A stretch of DNA of 64,000 nucleotides from assembly GCA_914767715.1 (NCBI GenBank), contig OU612069.1:11963387-12027386 (forward strand), written 5' to 3'. Of the stretch, positions 21,373-34,600 are shown in pieces. A program made the position numbers and the translations under genes. The notes beneath the pieces are model-generated. The model was given only the letters and a program-made list of their open reading frames with translations. It did no database searches and had not been told where the DNA came from. Source of the stretch: Membranipora membranacea (taxonomy: Eukaryota; Bryozoa; Gymnolaemata; Cheilostomatida; Membraniporidae). Within the stretch, counting starts at the first letter, position 1. Each line of letters starts with the position of its first letter.

Positions 21373-24300
21373 TTACACAGGCGTGTCAGAGCTTTTCAAA
21401 GGTCGAAGTTCAACATATCCATTACCAAGCTCTTTAAAACTGAGAACATCAGCGTGTTCTTTGAGAGCTTCCCTTATCTTTTGTTTTATCTTGCCGTCAA
21501 TCTCTCTCTGCAAAAGACATCAAACACAAAAATAATGACCGTAACCTTAGGGTATGGCCTTCATGCGATACATTGAAATAATTCAGGCAGAAAATTGTCA
21601 TCTGAATTTAAATTACTATTTTGAAACACATCCAACAGAAAAAAACAAAATTGTGTTGTTCTGAGTTTTATGATGGCTACTGATGGCCACTGCTCTAACA
21701 ACACCAAATAACAGGGGATGTTCAAAACACATCCCCAAAACAACAACAATCATGACTTACCAAGTCAATCACATTAGCCTCATGGATTCATTATCCTTCA
21801 CCTGGTTTCAACCCAGAATTCCAGAAAATTACACTGTTGGATACTCAGTGACATGCACATCTTATGATATCTCTTGATGAGGATTCAGATGAAGATGGTT
21901 CATTTCCCGACAAGAGCTGCTGATGTCATTTACGGGACCTTATGTGATATATGGAATGAGTCATCTGGGAGGGATAACTTCCAACTTGTGTGTTTCACTT
22001 ACCACTCTGTCTACTTCGATCTGTACTATCTGTCCTTTCTCGCACTTCCTCTTCATCGCTTTGACTTTAATCTTCCAAAAACATATAATATATAACATAT
22101 TGCAAGGAGTAAAGATGTCAATGCTTTTTCAGTTTTGTGGTATTGTTGGGGTGGTCAAGTCTAGATGAAGTTGGAATCGATTATTGTGGTTGCTCTATTC
22201 TACCGGTGAACTGACGGCCATAACACCAAACGGAGCCAAACTGGGTCATAATTGATCCAAGTCACACCAATCACCCTAACTTCATATTATAGAGTTATTA
22301 GTCTTTGGGCAATCACATCAAATTCCAATTGAAGACAATAAGGCTACAGAGATCTTTTAATCCACTATTAATCAGATAAACACAGACAACAGTGTACCAG
22401 CACGCACACCAATAGGGCGAACGCGAAGCAAATGTGACCCCCCATATATTACTGTCTGGGAAGACAACTACCTGTGTGGAAGTCGGGTTCAATATAGTGG
22501 TTTGACTTCTCAGTGGAGTATGTTATGTCTAATTTATGTGCTATATGCTATGTGTATTGCTCAATTAAATTTGATTCAATTCAATTAGTCTGCATAACAC
22601 AACCATAGCTGATGGCATATTAGTTCATGTGCTCCAACTTTTTACAGGTCATTGGTAGTAGCATTTAATTATCAACCACATTCTAAGCAACAATGGGAAT
22701 TTGTGAACGTGGTTGATAATGAAATGCTACTACCATCAAGCCAGGGAAAAATCATGTGCATGGAAAATCTATCTGAATAGCCTAGGGGCCTACCTGTAGG
22801 TCATGATCTGTTATATTACCCCCCATCCTTATCACGGTAGTCTGTTCTCTCATAGTGGCTATCGGCTCTCCTTCCTCAGTCAAACTGTCAGTCTTAATTA
22901 GCTCCAATCTGAACACCATAATCACAAAAAAATGTTCAGGATTTCATAACTTGTTCCAAGGTGAGTCAAGAATAATATGTGCAAAGCTAGCCTGGGGGGG
23001 GGGGGCAACAGGGCTTATCTACCTTCTAAAGACTCAAATTTGGAAAACCTAAAACCTGCAATACATGTCACTGGTTTACAGGAAACTAAGGAGGTGTGGT
23101 CAGAATTTTCCACAAAAATCAGCCTTGAGAATTCGTAATCTTATATTTATTGTAACTGAAAATTCTGTGGGTGAATCATTGTGTATGTGATGAAAATATA
23201 GCTTCAACAAAAAACTTACTTTTTGAAGTTGGATTTAATGTACTGTCTGGCTTCTTTTGTCGTCATTGTACCGATGAAACTCATTTTTTTGTCATGCAGC
23301 GCCCATTTCTGAGGCTCCTTATAAGCCCCTTCATATTTTCTACAATAAAATATTTTTTTATATTATTATAGGTATTATACACTTTTTATTTGGCAGATAA
23401 TATCTTCCTGGTCGGATGTTTTTCATAATAATATTACGGCAAAAACTAGTTGGACAAAGAGGAGAAAATGTGATAGAGTATCTTGTCTGGAGGATTGCAA
23501 TGTATCTTGTTTTGATAGGGACTGTTTTCTGAGCTTAGGAATAAACAGGTGAGTGTCAACAATAGCCCATGGTGAGCATGTTGATCAGATCAAGGATTTT
23601 ACTTCTTGATCACATAACTGAGCATTTTAACCAGTTTTCTTGAAATTGTTGTCTTTTCAGTTTTACATATCTGCCTGTTATATGTCGAAGCCTTGTGGAA
23701 TAAGAGAAGAGAACCCAATATAACTGATAAGACTTGATGGTGATAGTTATAAAGTAGGTCTATATCCCTCCCTGGTAAAAGTTATATACAGCTTTATCTG
23801 ATTTGTTGCGACTGTCATTCATAGTGCATTGTCACCAATATCTATAGGCCTATAGGTTATTGGTTGAATACTGGTTGAATAAGGTCTTCATCTGAAGACT
23901 ACAAAAGAGTCAGTGCCAGTATTTCTTTCAATTTGCAGAACACACAGGATGAGGGCAGAACACTACTACAAACTGCAAACTATAGCCAACCGAATCTAGC
24001 ATGTCTTACATTGGCATATTAGAGGGTATGCGCTGTAATCATAGTGTTATTATATAATAACTCTAGGGCCGTAACCAACTAATGCTGCTAATTTTTCACA
24101 AAGTAAGGAATTTCCACAGAGACTAAAGCCTTCAACATGGGCTGTCTGTCAACAAACCAAGGGCCAGACTTGTACACAAAAGAAGATGTGATATTGTCTA
24201 TGAAACTTCTATAAGCATATTGATGCCATTGTTTTACATAAGAGTAAGGCACTTAGCAGGACTATTTATGCTTTCATTCCGCATCTATTTTATGCCTTCT

Positions 24301-24501
24301 TTTTTACATATGCCTGTTATAATAATGAAATAGCCTGTTAAGTCAATTGAGCACATACTTAGCAAATGTGTTGATTGTTGAGCTTATATGTCGTAGCTGC
24401 TGGCTGTGTCGGGATATATTTGACAGGGCAGGTGGAGTATTCAGATAATGACAACATCTCGGACACAACTTTAACAACGTAGATGGTACTCGCAGAGTCA
24501 T
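21373..24501 (-). CDS. MTIF3: Mitochondrial translation initiation factor IF-3
   Basis: Five exons: 24501-24359, 23339-23220, 22908-22794, 22071-22003 and 21507-21373, phases consistent, 193 residues. The N-terminus is rich in Arg, Ser, Leu and lacks acidic residues for about 45 residues (MTLRVPSTLLKL...), as a mitochondrial presequence should. Residues about 60-95 fit the IF3 N domain (LHD...IGTMTTKEA...LELI). About 107-150 fit IF3-C, with the hallmark NITDHDLQIKVKAM followed by EKGQIVQIEV. IF-3 binds the small mitochondrial ribosomal subunit, keeps subunits apart and guides start-site selection. The protein is shorter than the human one (about 278), mainly in its tails. The stop lies inside a donor-like GTGTAAGT. 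An acceptor-like TTTCAG at 24523 suggests an upstream non-coding exon, perhaps ending at 25229. Confidence 0.82.
22654..22734. mobile_element. Small MITE, GGTAGTAGCATTT ends (copy 1)
   Basis: Inverted repeats GGTAGTAGCATTTAATTATC and its near complement, about 26 bp each. A second copy is at 37762-37860. It lies in intron 3 of MTIF3. Confidence 0.75.
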
Positions 24502-24522
24502 TGTAGATTTTAAATCATTCAA

Positions 24523-25635
24523 CTGAAATTAGAAAATAAACACTAGCTAAGCATAGATACATCCACGTATCAAAGCTGTTAGGGTTCGAATGCTTGATGG
24601 TTTTTTTAGCACAATAACTATTGAGGGTATAAGGCTTATGACTGACCACCAAAACAAGAAATGTATTGATGATCAGCTTCACAATCATTGACGAAGAGTG
24701 CTTCGATACCAACTAACTGCTTTAACTAGTATATTGCATTTTCCTGCCAACAAGTTTGTTCAAAAACTGTTTGGCAATTAATGAAACCAACAAGTTCTTT
24801 AATGAAACTATATATCTTTATAGTAAACTATTTGGGATAGAATGGACTAGGCCTAGAATAAGAGATACTTTCGGGGTCAACACTACACTCCATTTGGTCT
24901 TACGATTAGGTCATGCCGCCATATCGCTCACTCAACAGAATGGAGAAGCCTAGTCAAAAATTTGGGATTGTCACCTCTGCCATAATTTGAACTACAGGGA
25001 GTAACAGATTGAACATTTACACATTTAAACTAAAGCTAAATGGAAATTCTCCTTGACTTGATAATCAAGTTGATTGAAACATCGAACTGAGCAATGGATT
25101 AGCTTGAAGCAAAAGCAAGGCAAAGATTTTGTTCCACACCACAGGTCTCGCTCATTCTTGATCATAGACTTGAAGTCTTGGTGGAATAAGCAAGCAAGAC
25201 ACCTGACCTAGGTGAAAGGGGTTCATACCTTGATTGATGATATTGATGTTCCAGTTCTTCCTTGAACTTTTGAGATTCAAAAAGTTTAGAACAGATATTT
25301 TGGCTTGTTGGGAGAGGGTGTCCACAGTGAGAAATGTGTCAAAAGTCTGTGTTGTGGAGTTGATTCAGTTCACTCTTGATGATATCACAAACCCTTTCTT
25401 ATCCTCCTGAAAAATTTTGCAGCTGCCAATTTTCTACCGGAACTAGAACCAAGGAGGCTGACATCTTTAATATTGTTGGCGATTGTCCAATATCAGTGAG
25501 TAGTGGGTGATATCAAGTCTGGCGACAATATAATAACCATTCATGTTCACACTTTTGAGCACCTTGTTGGAAGAAAGTGATTTGAATGAATGTGGAGTCC
25601 CTCCTAAGAAATAGATTTAAAATACATTGCCTTTG
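24523..25635. promoter_or_regulatory. Divergent intergenic region MTIF3 / FIP1
   Basis: The two genes are transcribed away from each other with about 1.1 kb between coding starts, so a shared promoter region is inferred. No TATA box or initiator can be placed with confidence. A candidate 5' UTR exon of MTIF3 ends at 25229 with the donor GTATGA. Confidence 0.4.
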
Positions 25636-28600
25636 ATGGCTTCAGTAGAAGTTACCAGTATGCAGACTGGTGAACAGGAAAAGACAGATGGAGACGATGA
25701 AAGCTGGTTATATGGTGGTGAGTTCATCAATTATTTATTAGATTTGCACAAAACATCATTATTCTTAATTAAATTATGACTTGCTTGTTTGTACCAACTC
25801 CTTGCTTGTACTGCCTGTACTTGTAATGTAGGCCTAGGCAATTGATATTGTTGTTGTTCTATGAAATTGGTTGATGATCTTTCTGTATTCAATAATATCA
25901 CTAAATTGATAATAATAGCATCAGAAGTGGAATGGTCATCTTGTCATTGCTATATTTGAAATGGAGGGTGTGGGGTAGTTGGGAGAGAATGAACTTTTAC
26001 CTTTGTTTTGAACAAATTCACGAGCATTGATCTTGACAGGTAAGAGTTTGTAGACCTACCATAACCATCCAACGGTCCAATGGTGATTGAACTTTACTAC
26101 TCAGCAGAGTTACTCAATGTAGTTACAGTTTGGCTGTGGTGCCGTCAAGCAGTTTGGTTGGGGCTTACTTGCTCAGAGACGGACATACATCATACCAAAA
26201 AATGTTGATAGTTGTTTTTTCTCAATTTCACTCACAGAAAGTGATAAAGCAGCTAGTGTCGCTGATCCACAGCCTACAATCAGTGATGTGGAACCTAGTT
26301 CAGTGGCACCTGCTGAGATACCACCAACAGCTGTATCAGATGACACAGCCGCAGCTGAGGTAGATAACAGTGAGATAACTGATACTTCAGAAGCAGGAGT
26401 TGTCAGCACCAGTAAAGGTGAGCAGTCCTAAAGCGTAGAGAGTGAAAAGTGGTTATAACTAGATAACGGATGGGAAATGCTTGTAATGAGACTTCAAATG
26501 TTGCACCTGGAATGTGAGCCTTGGCCTATTCCGATATGATTATCAAAAGGTTGTGTTAGAGAAACAATGGCTTGCGATCGACAACACTTGCAAGTGAATT
26601 TACAACGCCAATTGTCTTATGTCAATGAGGCTGTCTTGCTTTGGTGATGCCCTCTGCAAATGAATATCCAGATACCATCAACACATTGACAAAACTGAAC
26701 AAACATATCTCGGCAGATGCAGATATTTACAGAAATCAGGATAACAAATGTTATCTATAATCTATATTAGGCTATTTTTATATTTTGTACATTTTCTGTT
26801 CTCATTGTCTGTAACAATTTGATCTTACTTAAGAAGAAAAATTAATATTATCATACCTATGTATTTCATATGGAGGGAGTACAGTTTCTTCTTTAATTCA
26901 ATTTTTCTATTTTTGCTTGCACTTGCACATTCAGAAGATCATCATTTTAATGATGAAGATTGCTGTCAATAATTGTTCAAAAGAAAATATATATTTTATA
27001 TTATTATTCTTTTTTTTTATCTCAGATATGGAGAGCGGTCAGATTGAGGATGAAGACAGCGATGAAGATGATGATATTCAGATCACAATAGGAGATATTA
27101 AAACTGGTGGTGTCAATTTACAGTAAGTGGAGACAACTGCTGGTAGTAGTCTCAGTGAGTGCGAGTACCCAAGGTCAAGCGTAATCCAATTTGCCTGTAT
27201 TTTAGATTGCCCCTTCACTAGAATGTAAATGACCTTAATGTGGCAAAATTGGATCTAACTTGATCCAGAGTACCCTGAATGAATAAATATTTAATTTTAG
27301 GGTAACTTAATGTTAGCTAGCACTTTATTTCACTAGCTAAGATGGGAGTCTATATGAAGTTATGAGGTGAAGGAAAAGTTACATGGCTATAATTATGGCG
27401 ATTCAAAGCCTGTGCGAAATGGCAGACTTTTCATCCTTCAAATACATTACTCCTACTAGATTTGAAGTCGGAGCATAAATATGGGTTCTTTTTGGGTATT
27501 TGTCAAAAGCCACATCACTTTAAACCTTTTGAACACATTGTTGCAGGCTCATGATTCTCTGACGTATTACATTGTAGTGGCAGACCTTTCTCCAATTTAG
27601 TCTTTGTACCCTAGAAGAGTTCAGTATTTAGAAAAGTTGAGTTTGATAGATTCTTACTGATCACTTGTGATAATTTATACATATAAATAAGATAGTATCC
27701 AACTCCTAACCTTGGAAGAACCAGCTCAAAACGTGAATATTGTACTTGAGTCATAGTATGGTCTCTCAAGTATAAATAAATTATATTGTGTATTATGTTA
27801 ATATTTTATTCATTATTTAGACAGCAGCCTAGGTTTGCCGGACCTGGTACGGCTGCCAGACCCCGCCCCGCTGTCACAGTGAAGACTGCCTCGGCTAAGA
27901 CTCTGGATATAGAGGCAGAAGGAGAGATACATGGCGTCAGTACTTTTGAGTATGATATAGACTCTCTGAGACAGGAGGAGATGCCATGGAGGAAACCGGG
28001 TAGGTGAAATGGATGTATTTAGCCACACCGTTAATTTCTTACTGTACATGGAGCATGATATTCTTTATTTAGCCTCTGTGTCCTCAAAAAAGGATTAAGA
28101 CCTGCTCACCTGATGTCAAATTCTCTATACAGTGCAGTTCACTTAATTCCAACCTCTGGGGACCACAAAAATTTGAATTAAGTGACACTAGAATGCATTG
28201 AGATCTGGCTGTAAGGACCAATTTTCCTTATCTGAATTTAAATGTGTTTTGAATTATAAAGTTTGAATCAACCAGCTTACACTGCATAGGGATCTGATTT
28301 GGTCAGAGTCCTGATGAGAACTGAATAACTGAGGTTGATTGTTGATTTAGTCTGCCTCACAATAAGTCAATCTAAGATTAAAATTGGCCGGTTGGCTCAG
28401 GCTACATGACCTAATTCTTATATAGTGTTGTTTGTTAGAATGAGGACACACACCTATGTATCATCCAAATAGCCATTTTTCGTGTTGTAAATGTTTATTT
28501 TAATTTTTTAACTGGAGCTGCTCCAGCTAGAAAGGCTGGGTAGAGATATTTTTGCATCAAAGTGTCAGTTCTACTAGGCCATGTTTGGTATGGTTTTAAA

Positions 28601-31600
28601 GATCTCTGTCTGAAAAGTCATTAGGGCATATGAAATGAAACAGCCTGTGGACTAAATTGCATCAAAACCATAGCAATTTATTGCATATTTCTCTCATGCT
28701 ATTAATGGTTATATTTCTCACTTTATCCCCACAGGTGCTGATATTACTGATTATTTTAACTACGGATTCACCGAGGACACATGGAAGGCCTACCAGCAGC
28801 GACAGCATGTGCTGAGGAGTCAAGGTCAACCTTATCATAGTAATAATACATATGGAGGAGGTCAAGGTCACCATCATCACTATCATCAGCAACACAACGC
28901 TCAACACCAAATAGGGGTAAGTACGGCAAAACAACGCTCAACACCAAATAGGGGTAAGTACAACAACACAAATGCTCAACACAGCAGTAAGTATTAGCTA
29001 GTTTGAAGATAACCCAATGTGTGTGACCTTTTCCAAATTGGGTCTAGCGTTTGTGAGGTTAATTGTAAAGTATTTATGTAAATGTTAGCTAGCCAAAGAT
29101 CTCGCTATTCAAGCATATTTTGTGGTTAAAAGGTCCTAGGGTACTGACTGATTGTCTGGCAGTTGGATGCCATCTAACCTTAGAGGGGAGAGGTGAGCAA
29201 ATCTGACGTTTTGAGACTAGAAATTTACAGAGTTGTTGCAAAATTAAGCTAGTCCCACAAAATTTTGGTGCATTAATAATTTTTTTTTCAAATCTTTGTA
29301 GTTGATTAGGTTTTAAGCGACTATCTAAGCTAAGTCATGTCATTCCGCGTTTTTGTCATCTCGGTTTGTCTAATTAAGACAACTAGCAGAAAATTACACT
29401 TTTGTACTTTACTTTTCAGTCCCCAAATTTTAGTGTCAGTAACCATAGTTTTGCTATTCTCTGTTTTAGTCCCTAGCCCAGGGATATGATACAGGTACAG
29501 CTCCTCAGATGCCGATGGCAGCAAAATATACACCTGTAGGTGGTAATGTTAACATTCTACGGCAGCCACCTCCTTCAAGTATGTCTACTGTTACTGTACG
29601 ACCCCAACAACCAGCACGTGAGTAAAAAAAATTTTTTCTATTCTGCAAATCTGGTTGTTTTAAAAACTATTATAGCCATTGCATTGCATCAAGGGTCAGC
29701 TCTAAACCTGCAATTGATTTCAATACGACAGACCTTTGTCAAGATTTTTCCATTTTAATTTGTTTGTTTGTCTTCTCTGTTTTGAGGGAAGGAAAATCCT
29801 GTTAAATGAACACATTGAATTATTGTAAGCTAAATCACGGGAAAAAGACTCCTTGCTTTAATCCAATTTAGTTTTGCCATGGGTCAGAGATTATAAAGAG
29901 TATTTAAAAAGACTGTAGTATGTTATTGTCTACCTTGTGAAACTGAAAAGGCTGACCACTTAATTGAGCATTTAAAATTGGTGGATAGCTGCCTTTAATT
30001 TAAATGAATTGAATTGCATATTTATTTGTACGATCAGTTTTTTTCGCCGTCTTGATAAATTAGTTCCTAGAGAGAGCTACAAAATTTGGGGAATAATCTT
30101 CCCTTGCCACATGTGGAAGACAATTCCACGCATTTCATAGCTCCCTCTCGTAAAGCAGGGAGTAAAGTAAATTTAATTGTTTTACCATCTTCCACAGCTC
30201 AAGTTATTATCCGTACTCCAGTCGGTACTTCTTCCAATGTGACGATAATGAAACCTCCTCCTGTCGCAAACACACCTACTAGCGGTGTGGGCCTCATCAA
30301 TCAACAACCGCAGAGTCAGAGGTAATACCATAAACACATAAATTTGTATGATTTTTATTATATATATTATATACATGTATTTATATGACTATTGGCTTAA
30401 CTTAATGCTGGTGTTGTGTCCGGCAATGATCGCTCAAAGTTGAATATTTGAATTCCAAATTGTATATAAGTTCTGCAGAGGAGTCGGAAAATTAAGTCCT
30501 TTGAACTCTCAAAAGTATATTTATTCCGCTGGTTGTCAGATTTATTTCTATGCTGTTTGCCCGCATGAATAAGTAAAGGGTGGAAATTTCTGAATGCAGG
30601 CAAACTGGATCTCATTTAACTTGTTAAAGTTAAAAGTCAGCATGGGTTTGATCAGCAATCCATCAACAAGTACCTCAGACAGGTGCTTGGGTAATCAGTT
30701 GTTATGGCTAATTATCAAAGAAAACTGCGTAAGACAATGAAAGACCCACAAAGTATCATGATTTTGAAGCGCTGTGTATTGTATTTATTCTGACATGAAT
30801 ATACTATAAATTATGTCATTTTTCGATTTTAGCCCTGCCCTTCAGTCAGCTCCGAGTGTAGTACAAGCTCCACCCCCTGTAGCTTACCCATCTGTATCAG
30901 CTCCTCCACCTATGCACTACGCCCCTCCAACCCAGGTAAGATACCCACTGACATCTAGACTACACTAGTTACATGTGTATCTCTGACGGTTAGCGTGAAT
31001 TTGGTATGAGTACCTAACATGATCCAGCCCCAATTAATCAACTTGGCCATGGGTTGTCACTCCGAATTCCTTATTATGGTACTATGTCTAATTGAATTAG
31101 TTCCCTCTCTATCGATCATAGATATACATGCGATAGTATATCATGTCACCTGTGTGGGTAAGATATGACCAATAATCTACTTGCTATACATCTTCAGAAA
31201 AATCAGACAGCTCTTGTTTTGGAAGTATCTTCAAATTTAATTTACAATAATTGTTATCCATTATGAAACAACATTGTAGCGTTTGGTATATACATTTTGC
31301 TGTTGTAATAAGAGCCATTAAATCGCCTGCAATCCTGAGAAAAGCTAGGTAAGTCGAGTATGTGCTAGAATTTCAATTATGAAACTCATTTTCCCCCACG
31401 CTTAAGTTTGTGGATGGCTTGCCAATCCATTCATCTTTATTTGAAATTGGTCAGGATAACCATATCACCCCTTTCTCAATTTTAGGTGCGACCCCCACAT
31501 GTAACCTACATGCCTCCCCCAAGAGTAGCCGCCCCTATGACACAACCTCGTGTCATGATGCAACCGCCACCTGTCAGAGTGATGGCACCTCCTGGCCACC

Positions 31601-34600
31601 AAGTACCTCCTCAAGGACCACCCAGGATGAATATGCCACCACCCGGCCAGCAACCTGTCAGAGGACCACCCCCAAGTAAGTGTAAACAACATGTGGTCTA
31701 TCGATAGCTTCCTTTGACTACATAATGATTGGCACTCTGCCTACATGATGGTATGATGGTTTACAACTAACATAGCTTTTTTTTTATACATGTAAACAGT
31801 TTATTGACATCAAATTACATATTGTGCGGTCAAGGAGTTCAAACTCATTGGTGCAATGTACTTCCAACTGTCCAGCAAAAAAATATCAACTGAAAAATAA
31901 GAAAAAATACTGTGAGGTTTTGAATCATTGCATGGGAACAAGATTCAATCAAATTCTGGTGAGCTTACCAAAATACTTGCACATCACTCACATATCAGTA
32001 TAAATTTTTTTACACTTTATTTGCTGTTCAGTGCTTAAACCACTGCTGCCACACAGCTAAATGTGTGCTTATAGAATTCTGTATAGCTCAAAACTTATAA
32101 AATGAGGCTGCAATCTCAGCATTGTCACCTAATGAGCAAATAATTTGCACAAACTGATCGTCAAAATTAGGGTATGAAATTAATTATCTACCGGCACGGG
32201 TGACGTAGTTACCGTCTTACTAGTGCATACTGTACACGTCATTAGCTGAGCAAAGATTTCATGCCCTGATTTTGAAGATCAGTTTGTGCAAATTATTTGC
32301 CCATTAGGTGACAATTATGAGATTTAAGTCTCAATTAATTATCTTGGAGCTATGCAGAATTCGATGAGTACAAATTTGCATGAGTGGCAGCAGTGACATC
32401 ATGCGACATCGAGATGAAGTTAACTAGTCATGGTTTGAAAATTTATGGTCAGGTTTTCCAAAAACTAAACTAAATAGTATTTATCACAATAATGGGACTA
32501 AGTTAATAGGGATCCACTACTCCAACAGTGCTGTAAAATTTCTGTTCATGTTTTAGATTTCACCGGCCCTCCACCAAATCGATTCGGTGGCCCTCCACCC
32601 AACTATGGTTTCAACGCTCCACCACGTCCCGGTTATGGCCCAGGATTCAGACCTGTAGGGCCACCTCCTTCTGCAAGAGCACCCCGCCCCGGACAAATGA
32701 GTGGACCTCCGCCAGACTGGTCTCCACCTCGCAGAACTGACGACCAAGACAGGTAATTTACAAATTAATTTAAATTAATTTAAGTAGTTACAGTAACCCA
32801 AAATGCATCACCCGATAAAGACTACACTGCAAGGATATTCCGACAATGCATCATACCACAATTCTGTAAAATCTCCGTATTCTTCTCTCTCGATCTTCCC
32901 AGATATAAGATAGAGTATTGTTGCTCAAAAATCATCTCTACGTTGTCTATATAAAAAATGGCTTGTCTAAGGTTGCAGAATTCAATCCATGTTGTGTGAC
33001 ATTCCCTGCCTGATTGTGGTTATGGACATCTAGACGAGTTTTACTAAACATGTTTATTCTCTACTCCTCTATATCTAATTCATTGAGTCTTCTAACAGCC
33101 ATAGTGATGATAGACATTCATATTTATCTATTTATATCCAGCCCGCCCAGACATCCGGCTTCTCCAGAGCACCCACCTGGAGAGACACCGCTCAGAGTTA
33201 GCCGCTCTCGATCTCGTGATAGAGACAGGAGGGATAAATCCGACAGAGAAAGAGATAGCAGGAGAGACGATAACAAAGATGACAGAGATGATAGGTGAGA
33301 TAGCTGAAGTGTATTTTATTGATTGACTGATTGATCGAAGCCATGTTCATTTCTAGCTGTCCTTTCTTGTCCCTTATGCCTTTATGTTTTCTATTTAAGA
33401 GTAGATGTCTGCAGAAAGAATTTTTGGGTGTCAAAAGCCTTTTTAGTTGTGTTCCTTCAAAGCTGCTTGTGGAACCTAGAAAGGGTTTTTTCCCAGGCAT
33501 CTCCTTCTTTAAATTCAATACAGTCAACCCTACCACCAATAGCTCTTCAAGATATTCTTAGGAAAAAACACTTTTGTAAATCACATAGCACCTCTAGTGA
33601 GCTGTAATTCTTCTCATATTTACAGCCAAATGCTTCAAAAAGTGAATTTATAATAATAATAATTTTTAATAATTACAGTGCTTCAAAGTTGTCTTCTCAT
33701 GTAAGACTTCATCTGGCAGGGCGGTTATAATGGGGTCACTGATGCTCAATGCACGTGGATGACAGATATTTTGCCGTATCCAATCCCTGAATCTGTTTTC
33801 ATTTTTGTTGCATCATAATCAACAAAGTTTATTCTGTAGATATGTTTGATTATATATTTATTTTTATTATATTAGGAGAGATGATAACAGGGGGGACAGA
33901 GATAGAAGACACAGAGACGATAGAAGAGACAGAGATAGAGAGAGTAGAGATGATAGATACAGCAGCAGGAAAAGGTATGTCGCATTATAACAAACAACCT
34001 GATCGGAGTAGTAGTTGGCTCAGTTGGTTAGAGCGCCGTTCCTTGAGCATACAAATGTTGATGGTCATTAGTTCGAATCCCACTGCAGTCCATCGTCTAC
34101 TGGGTTTGGTTGGCTTCCAGGTGAGTTCTAACCTGCCTGCAAACAGAAAGCAACATTGGCACAAATATTGCGGCTTCGCCACTAAGGCAACTCATATTCT
34201 CAACTTGATTTTTTAATCCAGCAATAAAGGAGTCGCATGTGAAAGTCCATTATTTCATGCAGGCTTAAAAAAAGCCAAATTTGAGGCTAGCTTAGAATTA
34301 CTCATCCCCTTTACTTAATCTATACTCCTACCACAGCTAGCTAAAACTGAGTCCTAGCTAACAATAAGTCATTCTCTAACTAGCTGAAGTAAGCTCTAGC
34401 TAACATTTACTCCTTAAAGATACACAGAGAAGTATTCTCAGCAGTTTTGGTTAAAGCTTTCGAAAATTTTTCTCAACAAATGATTTCACCTCTTTTCTGT
34501 TTTTTAAAGTTAACTCCATCTGTAAGTGTAGGCTCAATCTCACTTTATTGGCTATATAGTCAAATATTGCAATAGTCTGTTTTTGTACAACTGTGCCATA

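Noticed and set aside
28662-28971. Minus-strand open frames rich in Leu and Val opposite FIP1 exon 5
   Set aside because: They are shadows of the exon and its duplicated donor on the coding strand.
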